This document shows positions 1-10,225 of a DNA stretch of 64,000 bases, in pieces (position 1 is the first letter of the stretch; every line of letters starts with the position of its first letter). Source of the stretch: Bacillus gaemokensis (lineage in GTDB: Bacteria > Bacillota > Bacilli > Bacillales > Bacillaceae_G). Below the pieces are notes generated by a model, which had not been told where the DNA came from, made no database searches, and saw only the letters and a program-made list of their open reading frames with translations. The DNA lies in the NCBI RefSeq assembly GCF_001590835.1, contig NZ_LTAQ01000023.1, positions 286,909 to 350,908 on the forward strand. Reading direction: 5' to 3'. The translations under genes were made by a program, and so were the position numbers.

Positions 1-209
1 GATATCTATAGTTTACTAAAGGGAAGTTGTCATAACATCCAACAATAGTAGTATTTTTTAAGAGAAAAATTGTACCAAGGTATGATGGAAAGTCAATTTT
101 ATATGCCTTTATTTATATTTTTCTCTAAAATGTATTCGTCGCTGTCTAATAAGAAGAGTTAACTTAATGAGTCTAGAATATTATAATATTATGAATAAGG
201 AGGGGAAGT

Positions 210-746
210 ATGTTATTTCAACAGGGAAGGTTATCGATTAGATATGTAATAGAAGATGATGTGAACATCATATCAAAATGGTTAACAAATCCTGAAGTTT
301 TACAGTATTACGAAGGCAGAGATAATCCACAATCTCCAGAGAAAGTGCGTACTCATTTTATTCATAATCCAAAGAGTGATGAAAAAAGGTGTCTAGTAGA
401 ATACGCTGGAGAATCAATTGGTTACATACAAATTTACCCTGTAGATTCAGAGTGGAAAAAGCTATACGGATACATGGGAAATCAAAATGTATGGGGGATG
501 GATCAGTTTATTGGAGAACCAGTATATTGGAATGAAGGAATCGGCACAGAGCTTGTGAAAGGTACGATTACATATATTATGGATGAGTTAGGGGCAGAAG
601 CAATTGCAATAGATCCAAGAATGAGTAATGAACGTGCGATTCGTTGTTATGAAAAGTGTGGATTTAAAAAAATGAAAAGATTAAAAAAGCATGAGCTACA
701 CGAAGGGAAATTAGAAGATTGTTGGATGATGGAGTATAGACGATAA
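210..746 (+). CDS. GNAT acetyltransferase, AAC(6')-like
   Basis: This 178-residue protein belongs to the GNAT fold and resembles the aminoglycoside 6'-N-acetyltransferase branch, which transfers acetyl from acetyl-CoA to an amine. Visible support is the acetyl-CoA loop at about residues 105-115 (EPVYWNEGIGTEL) and the C-terminal SNERAIRCYEKCGF segment typical of GNAT motif B. The ATG at 210 follows a good AAGGAGGGG site. No regulator is adjacent and the next gene is read in the same direction about 80 bp later. The real substrate cannot be told from sequence, so antibiotic resistance is only a family association. Confidence 0.8.
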   Translation: MLFQQGRLSIRYVIEDDVNIISKWLTNPEVLQYYEGRDNPQSPEKVRTHFIHNPKSDEKRCLVEYAGESIGYIQIYPVDSEWKKLYGYMGNQNVWGMDQFIGEPVYWNEGIGTELVKGTITYIMDELGAEAIAIDPRMSNERAIRCYEKCGFKKMKRLKKHELHEGKLEDCWMMEYRR

Positions 747-827
747 AGGTACTTAGTGATTTTGCTTTGAATGAGTTCTATATTACGATAAGTATGTAAG
801 CGTTTGTATTAAAAAGGGGAGCGATGT

Positions 828-1355
828 ATGATGAAGAAAGCATTAGTAGTAATAGATGTGCAAGAAGGTATGTATACAGCGGGAGGACCAGTATATAATG
901 GTCAAAAATTGTTAGAAACGTTACAAGAGTTAATTCAAAAATGTCGTTCGAATGACATTCCTGTTATATATGTACAGCATAATGGACCAAAGGGGCATCC
1001 TTTAGAAAAAGGAGAACCGGGATGGCATATTCATTCTGCAATTGCTCCAAAAGAAAATGATGTAATTGTTGAAAAAGAAACACCAGATTCATTTTATAAA
1101 ACGAACCTAGGTGAAGTTTTGCGAAATGAAGGAATTGAACATCTACTTATTTCGGGAATGCAAACAGAATACTGTGTGGATACAACAACACGTAGCGCCT
1201 TTAGTGAAGGTTATAAAGTAACCTTAGTTCGTGATGCGCATAGTACGTTCGACTCGGAGCAATTACGTGCAGAAGATATTGTTAAGCACCATAATGCAGT
1301 ATTAGGTTGGTTTGCTGATATTGTAGATTTAAAAAGTATAGAGATAGAAAGGTAG
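828..1355 (+). CDS. Isochorismatase-family cysteine hydrolase
   Basis: A 175-residue cytosolic cysteine hydrolase of the isochorismatase/nicotinamidase superfamily. The catalytic triad can be placed at D10 (VVIDVQ), K83 ([10 protein letters not shown]) and C116 (GMQTEYCVD). The following TTTRSAF segment is also typical. The family cleaves amide or vinyl-ether bonds, and the substrate here is unknown. Two consecutive ATG codons (828 and 831) follow a GGGGAG ribosome site. The stop is only 16 bp before the dsdA start, so the two are probably cotranscribed. Confidence 0.85.
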   Translation: MMKKALVVIDVQEGMYTAGGPVYNGQKLLETLQELIQKCRSNDIPVIYVQHNGPKGHPLEKGEPGWHIHSAIAPKENDVIVEKETPDSFYKTNLGEVLRNEGIEHLLISGMQTEYCVDTTTRSAFSEGYKVTLVRDAHSTFDSEQLRAEDIVKHHNAVLGWFADIVDLKSIEIER

Positions 1356-1371
1356 TTTGGGAGGGATTACT

Positions 1372-2712
1372 ATGTCAATTAGCGCTGTAAAAGGAAAATC
1401 ATTAAAAGCATGGAAAAGTGAATATCCAATTTTAGAAGATGTAATTGCAACAAATGAAGTGTTTTGGGAGAATCCAAACTACGTTTCATATGAAAAAGCG
1501 GAGCGGAATTTTGTTTTAACGAAAGAAGATGTAAAAGATGCGGAAGAACGTTTGCTGCGATTTGCGCCGTACATAGCAAAAGTCTTCCCAGAAACAAAAG
1601 AGATGAGTGGTATCATTGAATCACCACTTGTAGAAACCACACTCATGAAAAAACATTTGGAGAATACATTTGAACAAGAAATGCCCGGGACATTTTTATT
1701 AAAATGTGATAATGAGTTGCCGATTTCAGGATCTATTAAAGCACGTGGTGGTATTTATGAAGTATTGCAGCATGCAGAAAAGCTAGCGATGGAGCATGAT
1801 TTGCTTGGTGAAAAAGATGATTATGCAAAGTTAGATAGTGATACATTCCGTGAGTTTTTTTCTCAATATTCAATCGCAGTAGGTTCGACAGGTAACTTAG
1901 GGTTAAGTATTGGTATTATGAGTGCGAAATTAGGATTTCAAGTGACTGTACATATGTCAGCAGATGCGAAAGAATGGAAAAAAGAGCTGTTACGTAGTAA
2001 AGGAGTAACGGTTGTTGAGTATGCATCTGACTACAGTAAGGCAGTAGAAGAGGGGAGAAAGCAAGCTGAGCAAGATACGAGCTGTTATTTTATTGATGAT
2101 GAAAATTCAAAGCATTTATTTTGGGGTTATGCAGTTGCTGCCTCACGCGTTAAAAAACAGCTTGAGGATATGAATATTCAAGTAGATGCGGAGCGCCCAT
2201 TGTTTGTGTATTTGCCATGTGGTGTTGGCGGAGGTCCTGGTGGCGTAGCATTTGGTTTGAAATTATTATTTGGTGATCATGTGCATTGTTTCTTTGCAGA
2301 ACCGACACATTCACCGTGTATGCTACTTGGTTTAGTTACAGGGCTTCACGATGAAGTATCAGTTCAGGATTTTGGTATTGATAATGTTACTGAGGCAGAT
2401 GGACTTGCGGTTGGGAGAGCATCTGGATTTGTTGGCAAAACGATTGAACCACTGTTAAGTGGTTGTTATACAGTACAGGATGAGAAGCTGTATACATTAT
2501 TGAAAGCTTTTGTTGACACAGAAAATAAAGCTTTAGAGCCTTCTGCATTAGCCGGTGTATATGGACCAGTACAACTATATAAACAGAAACAATATATACA
2601 AAGAAATAATTTGTCAGAGAAGATGAAACATGCCGTGCATATGATGTGGGCAACCGGCGGTGGTATGGTACCGAAACAAGTAATGGAGCAATATTATCAA
2701 AAAGGAAAGTAA
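1372..2712 (+). CDS. dsdA: D-serine dehydratase (D-serine ammonia-lyase)
   Basis: A PLP enzyme of 446 residues that converts D-serine to pyruvate and ammonia. The PLP lysine is K123 in SGSIKARGG. The phosphate and substrate loop is GSTGNLG at 171-177, and a glycine-rich [10 protein letters not shown] segment follows near residue 285. The length matches bacterial DsdA. I chose the ATG at 1372 because GGGAGG lies 7-12 bp upstream; an in-frame TTG at 1357 would overlap that site. There is no dsdC-type regulator or transporter beside it. A strong hairpin ends the unit at 2716-2757. Confidence 0.92.
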   Translation: MSISAVKGKSLKAWKSEYPILEDVIATNEVFWENPNYVSYEKAERNFVLTKEDVKDAEERLLRFAPYIAKVFPETKEMSGIIESPLVETTLMKKHLENTFEQEMPGTFLLKCDNELPISGSIKARGGIYEVLQHAEKLAMEHDLLGEKDDYAKLDSDTFREFFSQYSIAVGSTGNLGLSIGIMSAKLGFQVTVHMSADAKEWKKELLRSKGVTVVEYASDYSKAVEEGRKQAEQDTSCYFIDDENSKHLFWGYAVAASRVKKQLEDMNIQVDAERPLFVYLPCGVGGGPGGVAFGLKLLFGDHVHCFFAEPTHSPCMLLGLVTGLHDEVSVQDFGIDNVTEADGLAVGRASGFVGKTIEPLLSGCYTVQDEKLYTLLKAFVDTENKALEPSALAGVYGPVQLYKQKQYIQRNNLSEKMKHAVHMMWATGGGMVPKQVMEQYYQKGK

Positions 2713-2715
2713 TGT

Positions 2716-2757
2716 AAAAGAAGGACGTCATTAGCGTTATAATGATGTCCTTCTTTT
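2716..2757. terminator. Bidirectional terminator between dsdA and the YndM-like gene
   Basis: An 18-bp near-perfect stem (5' arm AAAAGAAGGACGTCATTA) with A and T tracts at both ends lies between convergent genes. Confidence 0.85.
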
Positions 2758-2758
2758 C

Positions 2759-3205
2759 TTATTTCTTCTTATCTTTATCTAATATGTTTTGTTCTTCAGC
2801 AAATTCAGTTCCATATGCGAGGCGACGATTTATACGGATTTTTTCGTTATTACGTCGCTCATACGAAGGGGAAAAGCGATGCACAAATACTTCAGATAAT
2901 GTAAAGACAATAGCAGAAAGAATACTGCCCCAAGCAATTTGCATATAATTGTCCAATAAAATATTACCGAAAATCCACACGCTTAAATATGTTAACAAAA
3001 AGTCAGCCATAATAGCAGCGGAATTGCCAATGCGGTTCAAAAGGATTTTATCAACAAACATATAAGAAACGATTGTTACAAACAGGCTAAAGGAAATAAC
3101 ATCAACAATTGTTGCATCGAAAAATAAATCAAGCCCGATAGCAAAAGCAATGATACACGATATGAATTTAATAAGCACTACAGTAATGTCGCTCAACGTG
3201 TACAC
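2759..3205 (-). CDS. YndM-like DUF2512 membrane protein
   Basis: A 148-residue protein with four predicted membrane segments in the first 110 residues and a charged cytosolic tail rich in Arg, Lys and Glu. The hydrophobic pattern and the DFLLTYLSVWIFGN stretch fit the YndM/DUF2512 family of small Bacillus membrane proteins, whose function is unknown. It is a single gene, convergent with dsdA and divergent from the SIR2 gene. A GGGAGG-type site precedes the ATG at 3205. Confidence 0.7.
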   Translation of the reverse strand: MYTLSDITVVLIKFISCIIAFAIGLDLFFDATIVDVISFSLFVTIVSYMFVDKILLNRIGNSAAIMADFLLTYLSVWIFGNILLDNYMQIAWGSILSAIVFTLSEVFVHRFSPSYERRNNEKIRINRRLAYGTEFAEEQNILDKDKKK

Positions 3206-3382
3206 CTCCCGTTTCTACATAGTTTTACTATAAAGTGAGAAGTTCATACATCGCATAGCTCTTTGATGATGAAAAAATAAATTTTTTCATGTTTAATAAT
3301 TTGTTGAAAAATTAAAAAAATACTTAAAAAATGTTATAGTAAAATGTGAGTGTATGACATTTTTAGGTAAGGGGGGATCCAA

Positions 3383-6300
3383 ATGTGGATTACTTCAGAA
3401 GTAGAAATTCCAGATGAACTATTTGATAATCTTGAGCAAGGGAAACTTGTATTATTTGTCGGAGCAGGAGTTTCTATGAAAGGAAAATCAAACTTACCAA
3501 ATTTCGATGATTTAGTTGATGAAATTGCGGAAACGTTATATGTCGAAAAGCGTGAAATCACAGAACCACATGACTATTATCTTGGAAAAATTGCGAAAAC
3601 AAAAGATGTACATCAAGTTGCACGAGACCTTGTTGATGTGAAAAATTCAAAGCCGAATCCATTACACTATGCAATTCCTCGGCTTTTTTCGGTGGATACA
3701 GCTGTTCGTATTGTTACAACGAACTTTGATCAACACTTTACGACTGTAATTGGAGAAATGAATCGAGATATCAACATCTATTATGCACCTGCCTTGCCAA
3801 CTGGAAGAGCGTTTAAAGGATTAGCATATATACATGGAAATGTAGAGCAAGAAAAAGAAAATTTAATATTAACGGATGGAGATTTTGGAAGGGCTTACTT
3901 AACTGAAGGGTGGGCGAGAAGATTTTTAGTTGATTTATTTTCAAATTATACAGTATTGTTCATTGGGTATAGCCATAATGACCCTGTAATGAAATATTTA
4001 GCGACAGGTTTACCACCGAGTACAAGGCGATATGCTTTTGTAGCGCAAGGTGATAATACATATCATTGGGAACACTTAGGAGTAAGGCCGATTGTGTATC
4101 CAAATAAGTCAAACAATCATCAAGCGCTTGTCAAAGCAGTAAAGCGCTGGGCTGAATTGATGGGAGATAATTATATTACAAAAAGAATGAGGATTCGTGA
4201 TATTGTGACAGTCCCTCCATCAGTTGAACAAGAGCAATTATCATATGTAAAGCAATCAATTAAAAAAATTGAAACACTCCGGTATTTTGTAGAATTTGCT
4301 AGAGATTATGAATGGGTAGAGTGGCTTGAGGCAGAAGGAAAACTACAAAATTTATTTATGATTACGTCTGTTTATGATGAAGTGGAAGAATTGCTTGCGG
4401 AGTGGCTTGTAAAACAATTTCTTTTTAGTCATCAAAAAGAATTATTTCAACTTATTTTCAAAAATCATTCTAAAATATCTCCATTGTTATGGGGAACCAT
4501 TTGTGCATATTTAAACGAGATGAAAGAGCCAATGGAGCCTTTATTATTTGCAAAATGGACATTGCTTTTATTAGAAACTGCAGAGAAGAATAGCGGTTCT
4601 ATTGAACAGGTTTCATACTTGTTACATAAGTGTTCGTTTCCAGAACATAAAGAAATCATTGTGTTATTGTTAACATTTATTTTGGATGGGAAAATTAAAT
4701 TAAAACGTGTGAGAAGATGGGAAAATGATATGCAGGATTCAATTGAATTAGAGGAATCGAGTCGTTTACCTGTCCCAGTATTTTCACATGTACAACGAAT
4801 TTGGGATGAAAAAATGAAACCGCATATCTCGTATTTTGCAAGCCCAATTATGATTATGGGATTGGAAAAAATCCAAATGTTATCGTTAAGACAAACTGCT
4901 TTAAAGAAGAGAGATGCAGCTATGTATCATTCCGTTGAATTCTCTGAGCATGATTTACAGCCGAAGGATTTTACATTTTTAATCCGTATTGTGAAAGAGT
5001 GCCTTACATATTTATGTAAAAATAGCGAAGCGAAGGCAGGATACTATATTGCTCAAATGGTAGAAACAGATAGTATCTTGCAAAAACGAATCGCGATTGA
5101 AGCGATGAGTAACAATACATTTGTAACTGATGACGAAAAAGTAAATTGGCTATTCAAACAAAAGCTGCTTTTAGACTTTACGTATAAAGATGAAGTATTT
5201 CAATTTTTAAAGAATCATTATTCATTTACTTTAGAAGAAACAAAGCAAGAAGTGATTCGAAGAGTGGTGAACCATCTTGTAAAAGAAAGAGCTTTTGATG
5301 TTTGTCTCTTAATAGATTTGCTTTATGCATGTGATCCAAAGAGTGATTGTACAGTTGCAGCATATAATATGATGAAGCAAAAACATCCGCACTTTTCTTC
5401 AAATCGGTACAGTGAAGAAAAGAAAGATACAGTGGTGCAAAGCATTACTTGTAACGTAACAGCAGATGGATTATTACAATTGAAAGACCATGAAATAATA
5501 AAGCAAGTGATGCTATTTTCTCATGATGGTATTTTTGAGCAGAGACACTTTTTAGAAATGTTATCAAAAGCGTGTAAGTTGAATATAGATTGGAGTATTT
5601 CACTTGCGTATCAATTAACAGGAGAAAATGAGGTAAGTGATGATGTATGGTTCGTCTGTATTAGGGAATGGAGGAACAGTCGAAAACTTACAAATCAACA
5701 GATACAAAAAATTATTCCGCTATTGCAACAATTTGTTCGGAATTCAGCTTATCATTGGCTTATTAGCAGTTTTTTATATGAAATTAGCAATCGGTTAGAA
5801 GAATTTCAAGAGAATAGTATACGTGCTGTGAAACGCTTTGCTTTTTCTTTATTTCCTCAGGTAATGAAGGGGGATGCGGATTTCAAGAAAGGTGAACACG
5901 ACTTCTATAATGAATCTATTCAGCATCCCGTAGGGAAAATGACATCGGTATTATTAAAGCTTTTAGCATATGATCATTTATATGATCGGAACATCCATGA
6001 ATATTTATTTTTATTTGAAGAGCAAATACGAGCATGCTCTCAGCGTACAAGTTTTATGTTCGCCCGATTAACGGCGGATGTAACATTCTTGTATCATATT
6101 GAGAAACAATGGTGCAGAAAATACCTTTTACCATACCTGGATTTAAAAAGGGAAGGAGAAGCAATAAAATATGCATGGGCAGGACTTTGCTACACGCAAA
6201 TCAACTTGCCGTTATTTTCAGAGATGAAGAGATATATTAAATATGCAGTGGAGCATTTAGAATTATTGCACCCATATACAAAAGCAGCGTTTTTAAAATG

Positions 6301-6874
6301 GCTTAGTTTTGTATTTATTAGATGCATATTATACTGGGAGCAGAGAGCTGACTGGTTATACCCACTTTTTATACAAGAGAAAGAAAAAGAGAATGAAAAA
6401 ATTAAATTTATGATGCATTTATGTTACTATGTGAAAACGCTCAGCGTAAGAGAACAGCAAAAATTTTGGGAATCTTGGTTATCTGGATTTCTAATAGAAC
6501 GTCCAAAAATGAGTCCGATAACAGGCAGGGAATATGTGATGTTTTTACGCTTAGTTCTGTGTATGGATGAAGTTACAGAAAAGGGAGTACAAACAATTCT
6601 TAGCCGTTTTCCACAGCCGATAGAACACGATGAACAAGAAGAAATAAAACAATTATTTATGCTGATTTTGGAAAAGAAAGAAAGCGTGAGGTATCATGCG
6701 GAAACGTATGCCAAAATGTTTTTTGTATTGCTACAAACTCTTCAAGAAGTGTATTCTTTTGAACATGAAATCAGCCAGATAAAACAAGTATTAATAGAGT
6801 GCCAGGTAGATCATTATTTGTTAGTAGCCATTCAAAATGAAATGATTCGTATTGGAATTGTAATTGTAAATTGA
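3383..6874 (+). CDS. Large SIR2-domain protein, candidate phage-defence NADase
   Basis: A 1163-residue single-gene protein. The N-terminal 230 residues form a SIR2_2-type domain: GAGVS at 27-31 binds NAD, N114 (TTNFDQHF) and H151 (YIHGN) match the catalytic Asn and His of SIR2 NADases, and VLFIGYSHNDP lies near 190-201. The remaining 900 or so residues are helical and repeat-like and resemble the long sensor regions of defence-associated sirtuins (DSR1/DSR2). The C-terminus may carry the DUF4020 domain known from SIR2 proteins, which I recall but cannot verify. No partner gene or membrane segment was seen. The ATG at 3383 follows AAGGGGGGA. The defence role is inferred from architecture; no other defence gene lies nearby. 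Confidence 0.75.
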   Translation: MWITSEVEIPDELFDNLEQGKLVLFVGAGVSMKGKSNLPNFDDLVDEIAETLYVEKREITEPHDYYLGKIAKTKDVHQVARDLVDVKNSKPNPLHYAIPRLFSVDTAVRIVTTNFDQHFTTVIGEMNRDINIYYAPALPTGRAFKGLAYIHGNVEQEKENLILTDGDFGRAYLTEGWARRFLVDLFSNYTVLFIGYSHNDPVMKYLATGLPPSTRRYAFVAQGDNTYHWEHLGVRPIVYPNKSNNHQALVKAVKRWAELMGDNYITKRMRIRDIVTVPPSVEQEQLSYVKQSIKKIETLRYFVEFARDYEWVEWLEAEGKLQNLFMITSVYDEVEELLAEWLVKQFLFSHQKELFQLIFKNHSKISPLLWGTICAYLNEMKEPMEPLLFAKWTLLLLETAEKNSGSIEQVSYLLHKCSFPEHKEIIVLLLTFILDGKIKLKRVRRWENDMQDSIELEESSRLPVPVFSHVQRIWDEKMKPHISYFASPIMIMGLEKIQMLSLRQTALKKRDAAMYHSVEFSEHDLQPKDFTFLIRIVKECLTYLCKNSEAKAGYYIAQMVETDSILQKRIAIEAMSNNTFVTDDEKVNWLFKQKLLLDFTYKDEVFQFLKNHYSFTLEETKQEVIRRVVNHLVKERAFDVCLLIDLLYACDPKSDCTVAAYNMMKQKHPHFSSNRYSEEKKDTVVQSITCNVTADGLLQLKDHEIIKQVMLFSHDGIFEQRHFLEMLSKACKLNIDWSISLAYQLTGENEVSDDVWFVCIREWRNSRKLTNQQIQKIIPLLQQFVRNSAYHWLISSFLYEISNRLEEFQENSIRAVKRFAFSLFPQVMKGDADFKKGEHDFYNESIQHPVGKMTSVLLKLLAYDHLYDRNIHEYLFLFEEQIRACSQRTSFMFARLTADVTFLYHIEKQWCRKYLLPYLDLKREGEAIKYAWAGLCYTQINLPLFSEMKRYIKYAVEHLELLHPYTKAAFLKWLSFVFIRCILYWEQRADWLYPLFIQEKEKENEKIKFMMHLCYYVKTLSVREQQKFWESWLSGFLIERPKMSPITGREYVMFLRLVLCMDEVTEKGVQTILSRFPQPIEHDEQEEIKQLFMLILEKKESVRYHAETYAKMFFVLLQTLQEVYSFEHEISQIKQVLIECQVDHYLLVAIQNEMIRIGIVIVN

Positions 6875-6926
6875 TAAGAAAGATTGTAGGGAAAGCGTGT
6901 ATTTTTTTAAAATAAATAAAAAGTTG

Positions 6927-6956
6927 TTGACAGTATTTGAAAAAGCATTCTATAAT
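6927..6956 (+). promoter_or_regulatory. Sigma-A promoter of the aro operon
   Basis: A perfect TTGACA (6927-6932) and a perfect TATAAT (6951-6956) are separated by 18 bp. Transcription would begin near 6963, just before the first T-box leader. No other strong promoter is visible before 7662. Confidence 0.85.
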
Positions 6957-6984
6957 ACGAATCATACTTATTTAATTTCACAAA

Positions 6985-7256
6985 CATTTGAATAAACAAA
7001 AAGCAATGAAGGGATCACAGTAGTGAGGATCTTACTGTAACAGAGAGCTGATGGTTGGTGCGAATCAGTACAGGGATAACCATGAATTACAGTCCTGGAG
7101 CATCTTTTTCGGATTAAAGATTTATAAATTCTTTATGAGGAAAAAGCGGTCTAATAGATCGTTAACAGTGAAGAGAGGTAGACGAAATAAGTCTGCAATT
7201 AGGGTGGTACCGCGATAAATATCGTCCCTACTGATTGGATCAGTAGGGACTTTTTG
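6985..7256 (+). promoter_or_regulatory. T-box leader 1, probably tyrosine-specific
   Basis: A complete T-box. It has an AGAGAGC stem I motif, a GGTTGGTGCGAATCAG apical region, a candidate specifier TAC (7088-7090) followed by A, and the conserved AGGGTGGTACCGCG box at 7201-7214. A terminator stem (GTCCCTACTGA, 7224-7250) is followed by TTTTT. Uncharged tRNA binding should favour antitermination. The TAC assignment (Tyr) fits the downstream pathway, but the extra T after GAA makes the specifier frame less certain. Confidence 0.92.
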
Positions 7257-7284
7257 TATTTTTGTGGTCCAACTTGAAAATGAA

Positions 7285-7545
7285 ATATTGAATGCGGTGA
7301 AAGGAAAAGAAGTAGTAGTTGTTTCCCTGTAACAGAGAGCTGGTGGTTGGTGTGAACCAGTACAAAAACAAGTGCGAATTACAGTCCTGGAGCATCTTTC
7401 TCGTAGTAAAGAATTGTTTTCTTTATGAAGGGAAAGACGGTCAAATGATCGTTAACAGTGAAGAGAGGTAGACGAAACAAGTCTGCAACTAGGGTGGTAC
7501 CGCGATAAATATCGTCCCTACTGATTGGATCAGTAGGGATTTTTT
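7285..7545 (+). promoter_or_regulatory. T-box leader 2, tandem copy
   Basis: A second full T-box begins about 30 bp after the first terminator. The same elements appear: AGAGAGCTGGTGG, specifier TAC at 7380-7382, T-box motif at 7491-7504, and terminator 7514-7540 followed by T residues. It is closely similar to T-box 1, which suggests duplication. No separate promoter is seen, so both must antiterminate for expression. Confidence 0.92.
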
Positions 7546-7661
7546 GTACACATAAAAGGCGGTATCGATCTCATAATAAGTTTGTATAACTTTCAGGTTC
7601 AGAAAATAGAGAATTTTTATTCTCTTACCATATTTTTTAAACATTAAAGGAGGATTTTAAC

Positions 7662-8738
7662 ATGGCAAATCATGAATTAGAACAATTACGTAAACAGGTG
7701 GATAAAATCAATTTGCAGTTACTTGAGCTATTAAATGAACGAGGTAAAGTTGTTCAGAAGATTGGGGAACAAAAGCAAGTGCAAGGTACGAAACGTTTTG
7801 ATCCAGTACGTGAGCGCGAAGTACTTGATATGATCGCAGAACATAATGAAGGACCATTCGAAACTTCGACAGTTCAGCACATTTTCAAAACTATTTTTAA
7901 AGCAAGCTTAGAATTACAGGAAGACGATAATCGAAAAGCATTACTTGTTTCACGTAAAAAGAAAAAAGAAAATACAGTTGTTGATGTTAAAGGTGAACTG
8001 TTAGGAAATGGAACGCAAACATTCATTATGGGGCCTTGTGCTGTAGAAAGTTTAGAACAAGTTCGCGAAGTTGCAAAAGCGATGAAACAACAAGGATTAA
8101 AATTAATGCGTGGCGGTGCTTTCAAACCGAGAACATCACCATACGATTTCCAAGGACTTGGGATTGAAGGATTACAAATTTTACGCCAAGTAGCTGATGA
8201 GTTTGATTTAGCGATTATTAGTGAAATTTTAAATCCAAATGATGTAGAAATGGCTCTTGATTACGTTGATGTAATCCAAGTTGGTGCACGAAACATGCAA
8301 AACTTCGATTTATTAAGAGCGGTAGGAAAAGTAAATAAACCTGTATTATTAAAACGTGGTTTAGCAGCGACGATTGATGAATTCATTAATGCAGCGGAAT
8401 ACATTATCGCACAAGGAAATGATCAAATTATACTATGTGAGCGTGGTATTCGCACATACGAAAGAGCGACACGTAATACGTTAGATATCTCTGCAGTGCC
8501 GATTTTAAAGAAAGAAACACATTTACCAGTTGTTGTGGACGTAACACACTCAACAGGACGCAGAGATTTATTATTACCTACGGCAAAAGCAGCGCTAGCA
8601 ATTGGAGCAGATGCAGTTATGGCAGAGGTACATCCAGACCCAGCAGTTGCATTATCTGATTCTGCACAGCAAATGGATATTCCGGAGTTCCATAGATTCA
8701 TGGAAGAGTTAAAAGGCTTCAAAAATAAATTATCTTAA
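7662..8738 (+). CDS. aroF: Bifunctional DAHP synthase / chorismate mutase
   Basis: First gene of the aromatic operon (called aroA in B. subtilis nomenclature). Residues 1-90 or so form an AroQ-type chorismate mutase domain ([20 protein letters not shown]), and residues 105-358 form the DAHP synthase barrel ([37 protein letters not shown]). The enzyme condenses PEP with erythrose 4-phosphate; the mutase domain normally also mediates feedback by prephenate. Length is normal at 358 residues. Start ATG 7662 follows AAAGGAGG. Expression is gated by two T-boxes. Confidence 0.95.
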   Translation: MANHELEQLRKQVDKINLQLLELLNERGKVVQKIGEQKQVQGTKRFDPVREREVLDMIAEHNEGPFETSTVQHIFKTIFKASLELQEDDNRKALLVSRKKKKENTVVDVKGELLGNGTQTFIMGPCAVESLEQVREVAKAMKQQGLKLMRGGAFKPRTSPYDFQGLGIEGLQILRQVADEFDLAIISEILNPNDVEMALDYVDVIQVGARNMQNFDLLRAVGKVNKPVLLKRGLAATIDEFINAAEYIIAQGNDQIILCERGIRTYERATRNTLDISAVPILKKETHLPVVVDVTHSTGRRDLLLPTAKAALAIGADAVMAEVHPDPAVALSDSAQQMDIPEFHRFMEELKGFKNKLS

Positions 8739-8755
8739 TTTCATATTGAATATGC

Positions 8756-9005
8756 ATAGAAAGGGAAACAGTAGTGCTTATCTCCCTGTTTGAAGAGAGC
8801 TGATGGCTGGTGAGAATCAGTACAAAGATAAGCATGAATTACAGCCCTAGAGCATCTTTTTCGTAGTAGAGATAAAGATCTTTATGAAGGGAAAGACGGT
8901 CATATAGATCGTTAACAATGATAAGAGGTAGACAAAAATAGTCTACAATTAGGGTGGTACCGCGATAATAATCGTCCCTACTGAGCGCTCAGTAGGGACT
9001 TTTTT
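8756..9005 (+). promoter_or_regulatory. T-box leader 3, internal to the aro operon
   Basis: A third T-box fills the gap between the DAHP synthase and aroC genes. It has AGAGAGCTGATGGCTGG, specifier TAC (8840-8842), T-box motif AGGGTGGTACCGCG at 8951-8964, and terminator 8974-8999 followed by T residues. It would give a second Tyr-dependent checkpoint on transcripts already past T-boxes 1 and 2. Confidence 0.92.
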
Positions 9006-9035
9006 GTACAAAAAAATAATAAAGGGGTAAGAGAA

Positions 9036-10208
9036 ATGAGATATATTACAGCCGGAGAATCACATGGTCCGCAATTAACAGTTATTTTAGAAGGTGTACC
9101 TGCTGGATTATCGTTACAGGCAGAAGATATTAATACTGAATTATTAAGAAGACAAAAAGGACATGGCCGCGGGAGACGTATGCAAATTGAAACAGATACA
9201 GTAGAGATTGTAAGTGGTGTACGCCATGGAATGACACTTGGTTCACCAATTACATTAATCGTAAAAAATGATGACTTTAAACATTGGACGAAGGTAATGG
9301 GAGCTGAACCTATTTCAGAACAAGAAAGTAAAGAAATGAAACGTACGATTACAAAGCCACGTCCAGGACATGCAGACTTAAATGGTGCAATTAAATATGG
9401 TCACCGTGATATACGAAATGTTTTAGAACGTTCTTCTGCAAGAGAGACGACAGTGAGGGTAGCTGCTGGTGCGGTGGCGAAACAAATTTTAAAAGAATTA
9501 GGTGTTCAAATTGCTGGGCATGTCCTTGAAATTGGAGGGATAAAAGCAAACAGTATAGAGGGATTACCAATCGGTGAAATCCAAAAAATTACAGAAAATT
9601 CACCTGTTCGTTGTCTAGATAAAGAGGTGGAACAACAGATGATGGATGCCATTGATACAGCAAAAAGAACTGGTGATTCAATAGGGGGAATTGTAGAAGT
9701 AATTGCGGAAGGAATGCCAATTGGCGTTGGTAGTTATGTACATTATGATCGTAAATTAGATGCAAAGCTTGCAGGAGCGATTATGAGCATTAATGCTTTC
9801 AAAGGTGCAGAGATTGGCATTGGATTTGAAGCGGCAAGGCAGCCTGGAAGTACGGTTCATGATGAAATCTTATGGGATGAAGAAAAGGGTTACACAAGAA
9901 AAACAAATAACGCAGGTGGATTAGAAGGCGGTATGACAACAGGGATGCCGATTGTTGTAAGAGGTGTAATGAAGCCAATTCCAACATTATATAAACCACT
10001 GGCAAGTGTAGATATCGATACGAAAGAAGCATTCCAAGCAAGCATTGAACGATCTGATAGTTGCGCAGTTCCAGCTGCAAGTGTTGTTGCAGAATCTGTT
10101 GTTGCGTGGGAACTTGCAACTGCATTAGTTGAACAATTTGGGAAAGATCGTATGGAATTACTCAAACAAAATATTATGCAACATAACGAATATGCCAAAG
10201 CATTTTAA
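9036..10208 (+). CDS. aroC: Chorismate synthase
   Basis: A 390-residue FMN-dependent chorismate synthase (aroF in B. subtilis naming), which eliminates phosphate from EPSP. Signature segments are GESHG near residue 7-11, [15 protein letters not shown] at 39-53, the [15 protein letters not shown] block around 130, and [13 protein letters not shown] near 290. Length is that of the Gram-positive enzyme. ATG 9036 follows a GGGGTAAGAG site directly after the T-box 3 terminator. The hisC gene follows after 17 bp. Confidence 0.96.
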   Translation: MRYITAGESHGPQLTVILEGVPAGLSLQAEDINTELLRRQKGHGRGRRMQIETDTVEIVSGVRHGMTLGSPITLIVKNDDFKHWTKVMGAEPISEQESKEMKRTITKPRPGHADLNGAIKYGHRDIRNVLERSSARETTVRVAAGAVAKQILKELGVQIAGHVLEIGGIKANSIEGLPIGEIQKITENSPVRCLDKEVEQQMMDAIDTAKRTGDSIGGIVEVIAEGMPIGVGSYVHYDRKLDAKLAGAIMSINAFKGAEIGIGFEAARQPGSTVHDEILWDEEKGYTRKTNNAGGLEGGMTTGMPIVVRGVMKPIPTLYKPLASVDIDTKEAFQASIERSDSCAVPAASVVAESVVAWELATALVEQFGKDRMELLKQNIMQHNEYAKAF

Positions 10209-10225
10209 AAAAGGATGGATTAAAA

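Noticed and set aside
7285-7545. Assembly duplication as an explanation for the second T-box
   Set aside because: The two copies differ at many positions in stem I and linker while keeping all functional motifs.
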